Origin: Crocodylus rhombifer
Lineage: Eukaryota > Chordata > Crocodylia > Crocodylidae
Assembly (NCBI GenBank): GCA_038503035.1
Contig: JAVSML010024273.1
Location: 124,001-188,000 of the forward strand
Length of the DNA: 64,000 nt
Direction of reading: 5' to 3'
Position 1 is the first letter of the stretch; each line of letters begins with the position of its first letter. Position numbers and translations under genes: made by a program. Below are positions 23,887-36,829 of this stretch, one piece after another. Under the pieces are notes generated by a model, which saw nothing but the letters and a program-made list of their open reading frames with translations, was not told the origin of the DNA and searched no databases.

Positions 23887-25875
23887 GTAAGACAAGGACT
23901 ATCTGCCTCCTAAAGTGGTCACAACGTTAGAAAATACAGAGTCAATGCAGAGAACCGGATCAGAAGTAAAGGATTTGGTAAGATGCACCCTGTTTTTAAT
24001 TATTTGGGCTCTTAAGTGTCAAATCAGCAATGTTCTTTTCTACTTTAGTTGCTACATAAAGTTGTAATTTCCTTCTTATTATTAACTCTTAGGAGACTGA
24101 TTATTTAAAGATACACCATGTTTAATATCCCATGTTAGACTTCTGCCAGATCACTCGTCTTCACTGAGACATATCAAGGATTTGCGGAACGTGCATATCT
24201 GACTTTTTTCCAGTATGCTGAACTGTGCTTATTGACAAGGCAGAGTCAGGCCATTACATAACCTCCCCCCCTCCAAAAAGCCTGTTCCATGTTCTAGGAG
24301 GTCCGTTTTGCTATTTTCATTATGAAACATTACAGAGGCCACACGTTGAAGCTGAGCTGCATTTGAAAGACTGCCAGTAATGAATTTCTAATATGCTACA
24401 TATTTATCTGTTTTATTTATTTTATTCAAATCACCATAGCAGCTACATATACTACAGACCTACACTGAGCTCTGCAGGCTGGCTTAAACCATAAATTCTA
24501 GGAATTGTATATATGCTGGCTAGGCTCAATTGATATAAAAATATACACATAACTTTTACAGGCACTTCTCAATTATTTGTTGTTGCAGCCCAGATGGATT
24601 TTTTGGGGGTCTTTTTTGGCACATTGTTTAAAAATAACATCTTGTTATGTTATTCTTGGTATGCATATTGTAACAATTTTACTCTGTTCTTAAACATTCA
24701 TTCATTAGACTATAGAAAACACACTTCATAGGGAGATTCTAGCAGAAAGTGGAGTGGACAGCAAATCCATAGGATTTCAATTATTTATTTACACTTTAAT
24801 AAGATACCAAGGGCCAAATCTTGCCCCCAGCAAGCAAGCTGAGTGGTTCATCTTCCTTCACAGGACTCCAGCTATCATATGAATGTGATGTATAGGTGCC
24901 TTTTGAGCATAAGCACCGCACTTGTACGTGCTGGCAAGCACTTGTTGATAGCAACGTATACGCTGAATGCCTGGAAGGAGGATAGGGAAGGAACCCCATG
25001 CAATGCTTTCAGGACCACTCTATGATGGTCTGTGGCGGCTAGTTCAATATCTGTACTTCTGAACCCGAGTTGTGGAGGGAGGCTAAAAATTGTGGGAAGC
25101 AGAGACCCCCTAGAGCTCCCTATCTGTGCCTTTGAAATGGGAAACCTCATTTATACTGACATGAGATTTAAGGAATAACACCTTCCTAACTTATGGTGAG
25201 AAGAGGTTCATCCTAAGTGTGGGAAGCTACTGACAAAGACTTGATTTTTAAAATTGTCTTAATTTTATCAACAAACAAACAAAAACCAACCCCTTCCCCC
25301 TCCTGGGTGATTATTTGGAGAGCTGTGCAATGGACTCATTCCCCTAGTACAATTATCTTTAAATATAAATCTCTGACTTCCTGCATTGAAGCATCACTTT
25401 CATAAAAGTGAATTAGCTCAGGCTTAGGCCCCAGCCACATTACTTGCATAAAAACCAGGCAATTATATGTAAAGATTTGCTTGCACAGTTGCAGGGGTTT
25501 TTATGTCCAACAGGTGCATACACATTTGTGCAGGTGCTTCCATTGTTGCCGCTTTGGAAATCCGCCCTTTTACAGCTACGTTGCTATTTCCATTACCTGG
25601 AAATGCAAAGTACGCTGATCTTGCAAGTTACCTACCCATAAAGCTGAATAAAGTTTTCAGGCATGAATTGATGGATTATTTTTGCACAAATCAATCTCTT
25701 TTTAAATGTTTTTAAAAGCATGTATTTTTATCAATTGGGGGAAAAAAACCCAAACAACTAGGTAATAATGTAAGAGGTAGTAATAGTTTATAAGTTATTT
25801 TTATTGGTCCAATCTTGGACACTTTGTACAAAAGAGATATTGGTGAGGCATTTGGTAAACATCCAAGTAGAAGTA
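23887..25875. other. AT-rich non-coding sequence
   Basis: No gene or named repeat seen. Short ORFs near 24800-25150 overlap on both strands and have no supporting signals. Confidence 0.5.
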
Positions 25876-26635
25876 TGGTACTTATCCGATTTCAAGACAA
25901 GTTTTTTTCCCCTTCATTTCATATGGGTGGGAAAAGTCTATTCTTTAGGAGTCAAGTAGGAGGCAGTGGGGGAAGGGGTAGGGGGAGAAGTGGTAGCTGC
26001 TGAAGCTTGGCTGTGGCCTCGACCCTGGTTTGGGGCCAGAGCTGCAGCTGCTGCCCGCCTCCTCCCCTACTGCCTCTGGACCTCTCTCCTCCTCCTCCAT
26101 CTCTCCCCGACACTATCTGTGCAGCCCACTCCCCCCGCAGCTTCAGCGCTTCCACTCTTATTCCATGCCAGCAGGCTCCGTCCCTGCTCCAGCGTGGGGC
26201 ACAGAGCACGGCCCCAACCTGGCCCTGTAGCAGCAGTGCTGGCTCAGCAAGGGGGGAGGGAGGGGTAAAAAGGGGGCTCAAGGCTGCAAGATGCCAGGCA
26301 TAACGGGAGGGCAAGGGGGGGGGGGGAGGGAGGCAGCAGAGGGAAAGCTGCCTGCCCCCCACTTCCGAGCTGCCTGCTCCCTTACCACCTACTCCCCCCA
26401 CTGCTTGGTCCCTTATTGCCTCCCCCACTCCCTGCCATCCTACCTTGCGCCCCCAGCTGCCTCATTACCACTGCTTTCCCTGCTGCAGCAGTGGGAACAA
26501 CTTTAAGATGACCTTCCAATAATTAGTTTCTGTACATAGAAAATTATAACAAATGTATAAATTCTCCATATATAGAATCTAATGATTGAGGGATTGTCTT
26601 AAATTCAGGGTCATCTTGGATTTGGGTAAATGCAG
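25876..26635. mobile_element. TA-flanked non-autonomous DNA transposon, copy 2 (760 bp)
   Basis: This is the second copy of the element at 17775-18532. The left end tggtacttatccgatttcaa is preceded by TA (25874-25875). The right end cttggatttgggtaaatgca, then g, is followed by TA (26636-26637). The CAAG core begins at base 18 from both ends in both copies. The right 130 bp matches copy 1 clearly (taagatgaccttccaataat; aatctaatg). The GC-rich middle has diverged and expanded or shrunk internally. No transposase is present. The 158-codon minus-strand ORF inside is a low-complexity artefact. Confidence 0.75.
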
Positions 26636-29600
26636 TAATGTGACAAATGTGGTTACAATTCAAAACAGGTACTGACACAGTATTTTTCTAACATACTGCA
26701 CAATACTACAAGTTCTACTCTTTCTTTCCTTGCCTTCTCAGAAAAGTTTCTCGTGTTTTGTCCACTACCTTCATAAGCTCTTTTCACAAAAAAACACCAC
26801 CTACTTTTAGGGGACATTGTAGTCACTCCCACGCTAAATCAAGTAGCCCCCTCTCTTCCTGCTTCTACAGCAAACTGCATTGCTATGCCGAGAGGCCTAT
26901 GCAACATGTAAATCCTACCAAACTCTCCAAAATAGGACATATAGGGAATGTGGGCGTCCTTGGCAACAAAGGTTTAGCCATACCAGCTTCCATAACATGG
27001 CTACAGACAGACTTCCTTATACAACACACTTCATTTCCATGGCATATAAAAAAACTCAGGTAACTTCCAGCTAAAGAAGGTAGGTCTTGACTGAGGAGAA
27101 ACACAACACCAAAACATTAAATTTTATATGGATTTCCAATCCCAGCAAAGGTATCAAGGACAATTCACTCCATAGTAACAGTCCACTTCTAGTGGTTCCA
27201 ATTTGCCATGCTCATCCAATTTGCCAATGTGCCATGCTCATTGTCAAAGCAGGTCTGGGATTGAAATAAACCTTCTCTCTACTGCAGCAGATACAGAATA
27301 TAACTTTTGGATACCTGTGATTCTCATAGTTCTACTGCCCCAGAACTGCCGCATTATCAGAAATACTGTATATAGTTCCCAATTACAGGTGCTGTTGTGG
27401 CCATCACAAAAAGTTCCCAGATATCCTCTTCGCACAACATGTCAGTAAAAGCAATGTTTTAAAAATATTATAACACTCTGTATCGACCAGCAGACTAGAT
27501 CAATAATTTTGGAGGAGATGGAAGGAAGAAGCAGGTGATCATTTTATTCTAATCTCATGTATCAACATTGTTATGAAGCAGCAGATATGGAGTAAAAAAC
27601 CCACTTGAGTGAGATCTCTCATAAAGGACCGTAACCTTTGGGATCTAACTACTTCATTGACTCAGCAACTGAATAATCAGACTTGGCTGAAATATTATCT
27701 TTTTGGAGGAGAAGGGATGCTTCCACCTTTCTCAGATGAACAGTGATCTGACACTTTTTGAATACTGTAAAGCCTCTGAAGATCTCCTTTTCAACACTCC
27801 TGGATACATGGATGGTATCAGATGGATTTAATTGAGTGCAATCAGTTTGTCCAGTGTAGCAATATAAAAGTGACAGTCTCTCAGACTAACTGATTGCTTC
27901 CTTATAGTTTACCTTTCATTTATAATCTCTCAGTAATTAAAAAGGTTATTCTTTGTATGGTAGAAGGCCATGTTTGCCTTCTACCTATTAACAAGATGAA
28001 TGCAGGGAGGAGGCTCAGCAATTGTTAAAAACTATGGGCTTTTTTTTAAAGGCAGGATAGTCTTCTGCAACTGTTATATCCAGATTCCTTATGGTTTACT
28101 TAGTGAGAGAAATAAATTCTTGTTATTAGAGGCAATGAGCTTCACTTCTGTGCATATATTACTTTTTTTTAATATCTACTTAATTACCAGCCTGTCCTCA
28201 TTAGTCTCAGCTACAGAATTCAATAGAATATATAACTAGGAGAAATTAATGTTCTGGGATTCATTCTCTACTTTCATCCCTCTAACTGTACATCCTTCCA
28301 GCTAAATTAAGAGAAAGGATTACCTACCTGGAGAGTGACAAATTACTAATTTGACAGAACCAGGACCTTTATGATTTGATATATTAGGAACCTTTAAATA
28401 ACCAGTTAAATATTCCACCATTTTCCCTATAATTACTTTATTATATGGATCTTTCACATACACCTCAATTTAGCCTGGCCAAGATCCACAAGGAGGGATT
28501 CAAGAAAGCAAACAGTGTGAGCAGCTTTAATTTACATGCGATTAATTTCTTTAGCACAATTAATTTGTTCTATATACTTCCATTTCACGATCCAACATTC
28601 CTAATATAAGTTGTGCACACCATCAGCTGGAACACAAAGGACCTGATTATCTATTGCTTTTAACACCTACAGATTTAGACTCTGTTAATCACCTTCTGTG
28701 TATACATTGTTCTTCCAAATGCACGTACCTTCCACGGGTTTTAGTAGGGACACCTCGAGACAAGTTCATTCTACTCAAAGAAAAAATGCAATAACAACTT
28801 CTACTTATGTTTTATGCACAGTTCATGTTTCTGCCATTTCCGGAAATTTTGTCCTAATGGAATACAGTATTTGACCAAGACTTCAGAAAGTCTATACTGA
28901 CAATTCAGTTAGGTTTTCTGATTTTCTCCAGACTTCCTGTTCTCTCATACAATTCACAATTACCAACTGCTAATAGTTAAAGTGTATAAAAGAATGATCA
29001 GTAGCCAGTCTATAGCTGAATACTAGACTGCTTTAACTGTTCTGGTTCCAAAAAGAGGATCCTACCCATGTCGGGACGTCGATCCCTATGCATACAGCAG
29101 CAGTAGTCCTTTCTTGCACCAGTAAGAGAAGCCAACCTCCTACGACACTGCATTGATAATAGCATGGCCTCAAGAAGTCCTCCACACACAATTTGAACAT
29201 GCTTGCTCTGGTATGCTGTCCTTTACCTATAAGGGAAGTTCCTCCAGAAGTTCCTCAGGAAAAAAAATATCTGTTTTCAGTAACAGAAAAGGTACTAAAA
29301 TTAGCGAATGTTATCTGTTCCCAAGCAACTGATTTCTCTCTCAAGTCTTTACATATTTCCTGCTTTATTTTTTGCCCCACGATAAGTACGTGCCTGTGAT
29401 AGCAACTTGTGAACTCTCAAGGCTTCCCCGCACAGTCCGGGAACATTAAAATGACATCTGTTTTTTATAGCATCAGGTGTACCTTCATTATGTTTCTGTG
29501 AGGCAGAGCAGAAAATCGAAAACCAATTATGATTTAAGACCCCAAATTAAAACCTGTCGTCTGTTTAGCAAAAATACTTCATAAAACTTGCTTGTGTTTC

Positions 29601-30081
29601 AACAGACCACACTGAAGTAGATAATTTTAAATGCAACTGGCATACAAAGCAAGGCTTAAAAAAAAAAGACAAATCCTAAGACAGTCAAGTCTTTTCCAGT
29701 TATTATGAAAACAAATTTGACTCAAACAACTTCCACACTTCAACAACCAATATCTATCCTGCACATTTCTGTTTGACAAAAATGCAAGTATTATCACTGA
29801 ATTTCCAGGTCTGGAAGCTGTGGTCTGATTTCAGTCTGGGGCATCTCATTTCCATAAATTAATCTTTATAACTTTGTTAGGGACTTTTAAAAACTCTTCT
29901 CTCACATTAGCTATAACATCATTCAAATAAATCCCTGAAAAAACAACTACTGCTTGAGGGAAAGAAGTGTAAATTTTCATAATTTTCATCTGATTACTTA
30001 CTAATGACATTAAGACAGCATGCAGAAACCTGGGCTAGGCCTAGTCTTCTAATTATTGTACAAACACAAAACAAAGATATG
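26636..30081. other. AT-rich non-coding sequence
   Basis: No gene, LINE or SINE recognised over this long stretch. 27190-27245 contains a short internal duplication of ccatgctcat and ccaatttgcca. ORFs are short and overlap randomly. Confidence 0.5.
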
Positions 30082-30269
30082 GGCAGACAAGGTTCTTTGG
30101 GTGAATCTGATATCTTTTATTAGACCAACTTAAATAGTTGGGAAAAAAATTGTTTAAGCAAGCTCTCAGGTCCCAACTATTTAAGTTGCTCTAATAAAAG
30201 ATATCAGATTCACCCCAAGAACCTTGTCTGCCTGTGTCCTTAGACCAACACGGCTGCAACCTACACCCC
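30082..30269. repeat. Foldback of repeat family R1: 62-bp inverted repeat
   Basis: The left arm (30082-30143) is the R1 repeat in antisense orientation and the right arm (30171-30233) is the same sequence in sense orientation. They pair over about 62 bp with two mismatches around a 27-base loop. The sense arm continues into tagaccaacacggctgcaac at 30241-30260, the usual extension of this repeat. Any transcript would form a long hairpin. Confidence 0.85.
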
Positions 30270-30430
30270 GGTAACAAAGACATGGGCACTGCTCAAGGAC
30301 ACCAATCCAAGAATAAAACAGGGTACAGTAGGAAGATACTGAAAGAATGACAAGAGAACTACAAATAAAATCAACCACAAATAAAATCAATCAGCACTGA
30401 CCGGCACAATAGAGAGTGGTGTTTATTTCT

Positions 30431-31250
30431 CTTATTCTTTTTGGCAATCCCTCACAGTCAAGCATGACTGTCTTCCATGACTATCTTATCTGTGTATCCA
30501 AGGATGGCTGATGAGGCCTATCTGGGATCAATCGACTACTGTAGCTTGGACATGCATTTCCATGTGGGCTGCGTGGCACTGGATCCTTCATTTGATCCAT
30601 GACACTGTTTCTGCTGCTCTTGCTTTTCCACCTCCTGTTGTTGTCTTGAAGTTTCAAAGTACTGAGATCCCTGCAGCAGACTCTTCCTCTATAAGGAGCA
30701 GGCCTGAGCAATAGTCTTCCATGAGATCACATCAATGTTGCATTTTTTTTTAAAGTTAGCCTTGAGGACATCCCTGAAGCTCATTCTCTGCCCTCTTCTT
30801 GAGCATACATACATCTTGGCTGAGCTGGGAGAATAAAACTTGTTTTGGGAGTCTGGACTTGGACATCTGGATGACACAGCCATCCCAATGAAGTTGATTT
30901 TGGATGATTGTTGCCTGGATACCTGTGGTGTTTGCTTGCAGGAGATGCTAATGTTGGTACATCTGATGCTAATGTTGCTACTGGATTTGGAGGAACTTCT
31001 GCAGGAAGCATTGATGGTACTTCTCCAACAACTTTAGATGTCTCCTGTATGTCATCCGCATCTCAGCTCCATACGCTTCGTTTTGGGTTTGATGTTGCAA
31101 TCTTCAAACACCCGTTTCTTCAGGCATCCAAAAGCTGAATATTTGAGGTGAAGTTGGATTTCTTCACTGATGTCAGCCTTCTGTGAGAGATGGCTTTCAA
31201 GGTATGGGAAATATTCAACATGGAGCCTCACCCTGGATGTTGATCCAGCT
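30431..31250 (-). mobile_element. Decayed LINE, reverse transcriptase C-terminal part, minus strand
   Basis: Minus-strand translation in shifting frames gives YLESHLSQKADISEEIQLHL, FGCLKKRVFEDCNIKPKTK, then NQLHWDGCVIQMSKSRLPKQ and FKKKCNIDVISWKTIAQ. That is the order seen after the polymerase domain in one group of non-LTR elements (YLGS..AD...EI; AFG.L..RVF; W.GHV.RM; L...NID...WE..A.DR). It overlaps in content the region at 1320-1790 and probably belongs to the same lineage. It is old, with many stops and indels. The plus-strand ORFs here are shadows. Confidence 0.7.
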
Positions 31251-32220
31251 CTAGGTGTTCATTTATCATCAAGTTATTTGTAGCCATCATTTTAAAGGAA
31301 AGTTTCAAGTATGGATATGAAAACAGACAATGAGGTAACCTTGCTGAGTTTTACACGCTACTCCACTTAAGCATGAGAGAAAGGATACATCTTGTTTGAA
31401 ATGCTAACAAATAAAAAATGAATTCTGGTAATGCTGAAAGAAAAGAGATAAGAAAGGAGGCAAGAATCTGTATTTCAGCAGCATATGAAGAAATGTCAGT
31501 TGGGGTGAGAGGCTATGAAGAGCTTGAAAGCTAAGAGAAAGTAGTTTGAGACTCTGGAAAAAAGATTTTAAAAAAATTAAAAAGAGGGAGCCAGTGAATG
31601 GGTGGAAAGATAGAGGTAACGTGGACAAAGTGACAAGCAAAGATCTTTGCAGATGGTTCAATTTGTGTCTGCCAGACAGAGTGCTCAGATGATGTAAAGG
31701 AACAGGCACAAATCAAGGAGGAGGTCCTGGTAAGCCTCCACTACAAATTGGGGGGAAACATGCTGAGAAGAATCCTCCATACAACAAACTGTAGGAGTGC
31801 CTGGAGAAGAAAGAGGACAACCAGATGGAGATAGTCATGACAGCAGAAGGACAAGAAGATAACAAAAGAAGAGCTCACTCAATTGTTTCAGAGGAAGATA
31901 GAAGGTCAAGAACAAGGAAGAAGTACTGGTTCTCAGCTGTGGCCATGAAGAAGACACCAAAGTCTTGACTAAGGAAAGACCTTTTCTCAGAGCTCATTAG
32001 GAAATGGAACGTCCATCCCAAGGGATATTCTACATTCAAAATTTGTTTTCACTCTAAAGAAGACTGAACAATCAAAATTTCAAATATGTTTTTCACAGAC
32101 TGGATATTTTGAAGACTTCCAATTTAGAATGATTTGCTTCAGTAATGTTGGACAGTTATAATATTATAAACAGTAAATATTACAGATAAATACTACTGAA
32201 ATAAAATAATATCAAGCTGT
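31251..32220. other. Purine-rich non-coding sequence
   Basis: 31430-31980 has long A/G-rich stretches on the plus strand. No gene is recognised; the minus-strand ORFs are the low-complexity complement. Confidence 0.5.
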
Positions 32221-32450
32221 TTCAGGCTCAACACTAGGAAAAACTTCTTCAGGGTTAGAGTGTCCAGACTGCGGAATACGCTCCCTCCAGAGGTGGTACA
32301 GTCGTCTACCCTGGAAATCTTTAAGAGGAGACTGGATAGTCACCTTGCTGGGGTCACCTGACCCCCGTTGTCTTTCCTGCCTGGGGCAGGGGCCTGGACC
32401 TGATGATCTTGTAAGGTCCCTTCCAGCCTTACATACATGAATCTATGAAT
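32221..32450 (+). mobile_element. CR1 LINE 3' fragment
   Basis: It begins with the end of ORF2 (aggaaaaacttcttcagggt; ggaaatctttaagaggagac) and continues through ccttgctggggtcacctgac and gtcccttccagcctta to a short tail, atacatgaatctatgaat. About 230 bp, plus strand. Confidence 0.88.
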
Positions 32451-34370
32451 AAAAAAAGCTTGAACAAAATGAAATCCAACAATGAAGTTGAAAGGCAATA
32501 TTTTTACCCTATCAAAACGGAGTTCTTTGATGTTATCAAAATGAAACATTTCATTACCTTTCTGTTTGGATTTCTATCACATCAACACATTATCCAAACA
32601 TTCTGAACTAAGCTGTATTTTCTTCAATGGAAAAGCATCCCACTGAAAAGATTTTCTGAACACCTCTTAACAAGAGCTTTTCAATGGAGTGCAGGGAGTG
32701 GAAGTTAGGATAGAGAGGACCTAGGATGAAACTGAAAGAGATGAACTCCAGACAGTGATGCAGATAGTATATTTAATGAGAACAAGGGGAGAAAGGAGTG
32801 TGGCAGAAGCTGGAAACACAAGAGGTCAGAGGTGTTTGTTTTGTTTTGGCTTTTTTTAAGATGGGAAAGACATTTTACCTCCCAATGTTGCCTTTCTTCT
32901 CAAGATCTTTAAATAAAATTACCAGCCTTTAACTTTGACCTTTCTATAAAATCTGCTGTCACTTTCAAGCACTTATTTTAGTCATAAACTCTTAGAAGTT
33001 AGAAATCATTTGGGAAGTTTTGATGTCTTGTTCGTTATTTATGAACTAGTAGATAAACAATGATAACAGGGAACAATCAAGGGACTGCACCTCTAACTCA
33101 GTAAGTCACAAAAAACAGCATAACTAAGTCCCTGCCCAGTTCTGGAACACATTCACAATGTTTTTGTATAAATCTACCCAGGTGTAACTATAATTGGACA
33201 TGGGATTCAACTATATAATAAAAGACACTAATCTGGTAATCAAGTATTAGTACCCTAATTGTAAATGTCATGTCAGGAAGTATGACTCATTTTAGCAGTT
33301 CTAATACACTGGACCTTGTGATTTCTTGGCTTCTGGTCCTGCATTCAGCTCTCAATATAATACAGTAATACCATGTAAATTTACATTTTTCTTCAACATG
33401 TGCTGAGTAGTTATTCTATTTCTATATCACGATTATTTATATTTTATGCAACTGCCATGCTGCAAGGTCTCAGTGTCAAGCTGGAGACAATGCAGGGGTG
33501 GGGCTTTCTGTATTTTCTTCTGTTCAACATCTTGTGCGATTCATCCATAATGAATGGGCCAGAGTTAATGGGAAGATCAGGCAAAGCAAGTTAGAGCTTA
33601 TCTACAGTGACCTGCTCATCATTAGCATTTGTCTTCATGTATGGGTCCCAACCAGGTTGTTGTTGGTAGTCAACTTGTTTGTCTTTGATACTTCTGCTCA
33701 TGTGCACAGATACACTATACTGGAGTATATATATCAGGACTGCCAGGAGTAGCATCAACCAGCTGCTCCAAGAGTCCATAGCACAGCCCCTGGGCTTCAA
33801 AGTGCAAAGCCAACAAGGGAGGTGATTAAGTCATCAGCTTTAGCAAGAAGATTTGGCACACTTTGTTGCACTTGCTCTGTTTGTTGTAAAGGCTGAGAAG
33901 TAAAGAGGGTCCTCTACAAGGCAGTTCTATCAATATGAGAGTGTCCTGCTAAACCAAAATTGCCAGTAGAAATTATCTACCTTGCAGAAGCCTGTGATCA
34001 GTGCCAAAGGATTGTGACTTAGTTCACAAGGCTCTCTCTGCCAAGCTGATAACATGGTATGCAGTTGTTCCCAAATAATACAAATGGAGGCCCTCCCAGC
34101 TGGGCAACATACAAATACAGAAGAGACAGAGATTATTTAGTTTCCACTCTGAGAACCACTGCTCTCCCAGTAGAAACCACAAGCATGCAGATGTTCCAGC
34201 TTTTCTCCTGGAACAAAGATGTGTGCACCAAGAAAAAAATAAGTCAAGCACAACCAGACAGAAATTGCTCCTGGGAGAGTTTCTCCTGGGAGAAGGAGCA
34301 TATGCCCACTTTTTGTGACTTATCTCCTCTCAGAAATCAAGAAGAGCAGAGATGTCGGGAAAACTACGGG
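32451..34370. other. Non-coding sequence
   Basis: No gene or further repeat recognised. Confidence 0.5.
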
Positions 34371-35235
34371 AGAATATAAGAGCATTGCTTGGGCATACAG
34401 GGATGAAGTCAGGAAGGCCAAAGCACAATTGCAGTTGTAGCTAGCAAGGGATGTGACAGGTTTCCTACAAGTATGTCAATAGTAAGAGGAGGATCAGGGA
34501 AAGTGTGGGTCCCTTATTGAATGGGGGAGGCAACCTTGTGACAGAGAATGCAGAAAAGGCTGAAGAGCTCAGTGCCTTTTTTGCCTCAATCTTCACAGGT
34601 AAGGTCAGCTCCCAGGCCGTACCGTTTGGGGAGGAGGTGAGCAGCCCTTAAGGCTGAAAGGACAGGTTAGGGACTACTTAGAAAAGCTGGATGTGTGCAA
34701 CTCCATGGGGCCAGATGGGATGCATCTGAGGGTGATGAGGGAGTTGGCTGATGTGACTGCAGAACTGCTGGCCGTCATCTCTGAAAACTGATGGCAATCA
34801 GGACAGGTCCCGGATGATTGGAAAAGGGCAAACATAGTGTCCATACTTAAGAAAGGGAAGAAGGAGGATCCAGAGAACTCCAGACCAGTCAGCCCCACCT
34901 CAGTTCCTGGAAACATCATGGAGCAGATCCTTAAGGAATCCATTTCTAAGCACTTGAAGGATAAAAAAGTGATTACGAACAGTTGGCATGGTCCAGGGGC
35001 AAGTCACGTCTGACCAACCTGATTGCCTTCTAGGATGAGTTGACTGGCTGTGCGGATGTGGGGAGATGGCTGGATGCAGTGTACCTTGATTTTAGCAAGG
35101 CTTTTGATACTGGCTCCCACAGCATTCTCACAAGCAAGCTAAGGAAGTACGGGCTGGCTGAATGGACCATGAGGTGGACAGAAAACCAGCTGGAACGTCA
35201 GGCTGATAGGGTAGGAATCAAAGGCTCGATGTCTA
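34371..35235 (+). mobile_element. CR1 LINE internal fragment, truncated at both ends
   Basis: This is the reverse-transcriptase region of a CR1 that is clearly more decayed than the one at 9.5 kb. Readable pieces are a WAYRDEVRKAKAQ-type start near 34390, PDGMHLRVMRELADV near 34710, DDWKRANIVSILKKGKKED near 34815, and motif A LDFSKAFDTGSH near 35090. Multiple stops and indels are present. It ends about 35235 without motif C or a CR1 3' tail, so both ends are missing, probably by deletion. Confidence 0.88.
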
Positions 35236-36829
35236 GGACCCAAAAGATTACGATGTACATCCTATTGTTCATGCCAAATAAACTTTTTGAAAGGTCCAAG
35301 ATGTGCTTAACTGTATCTAGTATTTCTAATCTATTATTTTTGATCTCTGAGTTTGTGACTTGAAAACAGATAGATGAGATAAAATTAAGCACACTGACAT
35401 TTCAAGTGTTTTCCCTGAGCAAAAGCAAAAAGCGAAGCTTTCTGCAGCCACACACAGAGGCTGAGTTCAGGACAGGGTAAAGAAAAAGGGTTCAGTGTGT
35501 TTTCTATTACCTCTCTTTACATACTGGTTAACCTAAGGAGCAGCTTTGATGATGATAATCTCAGAGAAAGTGTGTGACTTACAGGAGTGGTAATATTATA
35601 GTGATAGTCAACTACAAAAAGGAAGGCAGTAGGGGCTGGAAAAAATAAAGGCAGTCCAAAATGAAGAGAAGGATACAAACTTCGTATAGATGAGGCCTTC
35701 CCTAACAAAGCATATAAACTGTTCTTAAGTTGACAGTTTTATAACTCTAAATGGTTTTGAAAATGAAATCCAAACTCAGAAGCAAATATGTACTCTAAAT
35801 CACTCAGCAGTTGCTGCTTAGAAAACCAGAAAACCACTAACCCCAGCAACAAAATGCGATGCTTCAAGTAAGCTTTAATGAATTGAAAGTCAGGATTTTT
35901 TATGCTTTTAAATTTTGGTTTTCTATATCCTGGAAACCTTATAGCAACTTCTGACAGGTACAGCAGGACTGAAACCATCCATTGCACCAACTTTTTATGC
36001 AATGAAAAGTAAGATATCAAGTGATAAAATGAGTTCAGACAGAGGGCATATGTTAAGCAGTTGTAGGTCTGTTTAAGCTTTCTTTATGCCTTAAAACTCA
36101 ATGCCATTACAGAATTCCCCTGCTTCCCTACACCTACATCAACATGTAATATATATAATTAAAATGACCGATATTACCACAGAATTTCTGGAGCAGCATA
36201 AGAAATATGCTGAAGCTATCAATAGATTTAGTATGCTTTCTTCGCCAAAGCAGATCATGCAAATAAAGCAATCTTTGTAAACACAATCTTTGTTTCTAGG
36301 CAGCCTGTTTTAAAACAAAACAAAACAAGATTTTAACAAGTTATGATTAATACTGATATGAACAAGGCGTTGTCACTTATTTGTATGATATTCAACATGG
36401 GTAATGCTAGCATATAACTTCTGTCTTGAATGGGAGGTGGCAAGCTTAGAGCTGACGTATCTGATGATGTTATCACAACTCTCATAGTACTCGGTGGCTT
36501 TTAAAGGTTCTCATAAATCAAAAAGATTTCTGCTTTCAATTACCAAAGTCCAGCCCTTATCCAAAACGGCCTCCATATCCCATTATGTCAGATGGAGATG
36601 GCCACAGGTTGCTCCCAAAAAAGGTGGAAGTAATTTCCCACAATTTCCAAATGGGCTGCAACCAGGCTACTTTCAGGAGAGCTGATGATACTGTAGTCAT
36701 CCTGGGTCTGATTCTGTTCATACCAAAGTCAATGGCAAAAGTCCCATTGACGTGAGTTGCGCAGGACCGGATTTTACAAAAAAACTCAGTCAGGAGACAG
36801 GAAAACCAGACTAAAGCAGCAGTGGAGAA
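35236..36829. other. AT-rich non-coding sequence with an old repeat fragment
   Basis: No gene. 36704-36770 (aagtcaatggcaaaagtccc, then attgacgtgag) resembles the old near-palindromic repeat also seen at 8081 and 45738. Confidence 0.5.

Noticed and set aside
25952..26428. 158-codon minus-strand ORF and overlapping plus-strand ORFs
   Set aside because: Lies wholly inside the second DNA transposon copy; low-complexity and unconserved relative to copy 1.
30840..31138. Leucine-rich plus-strand ORFs
   Set aside because: Antisense shadows of the decayed minus-strand LINE at 30431-31250.
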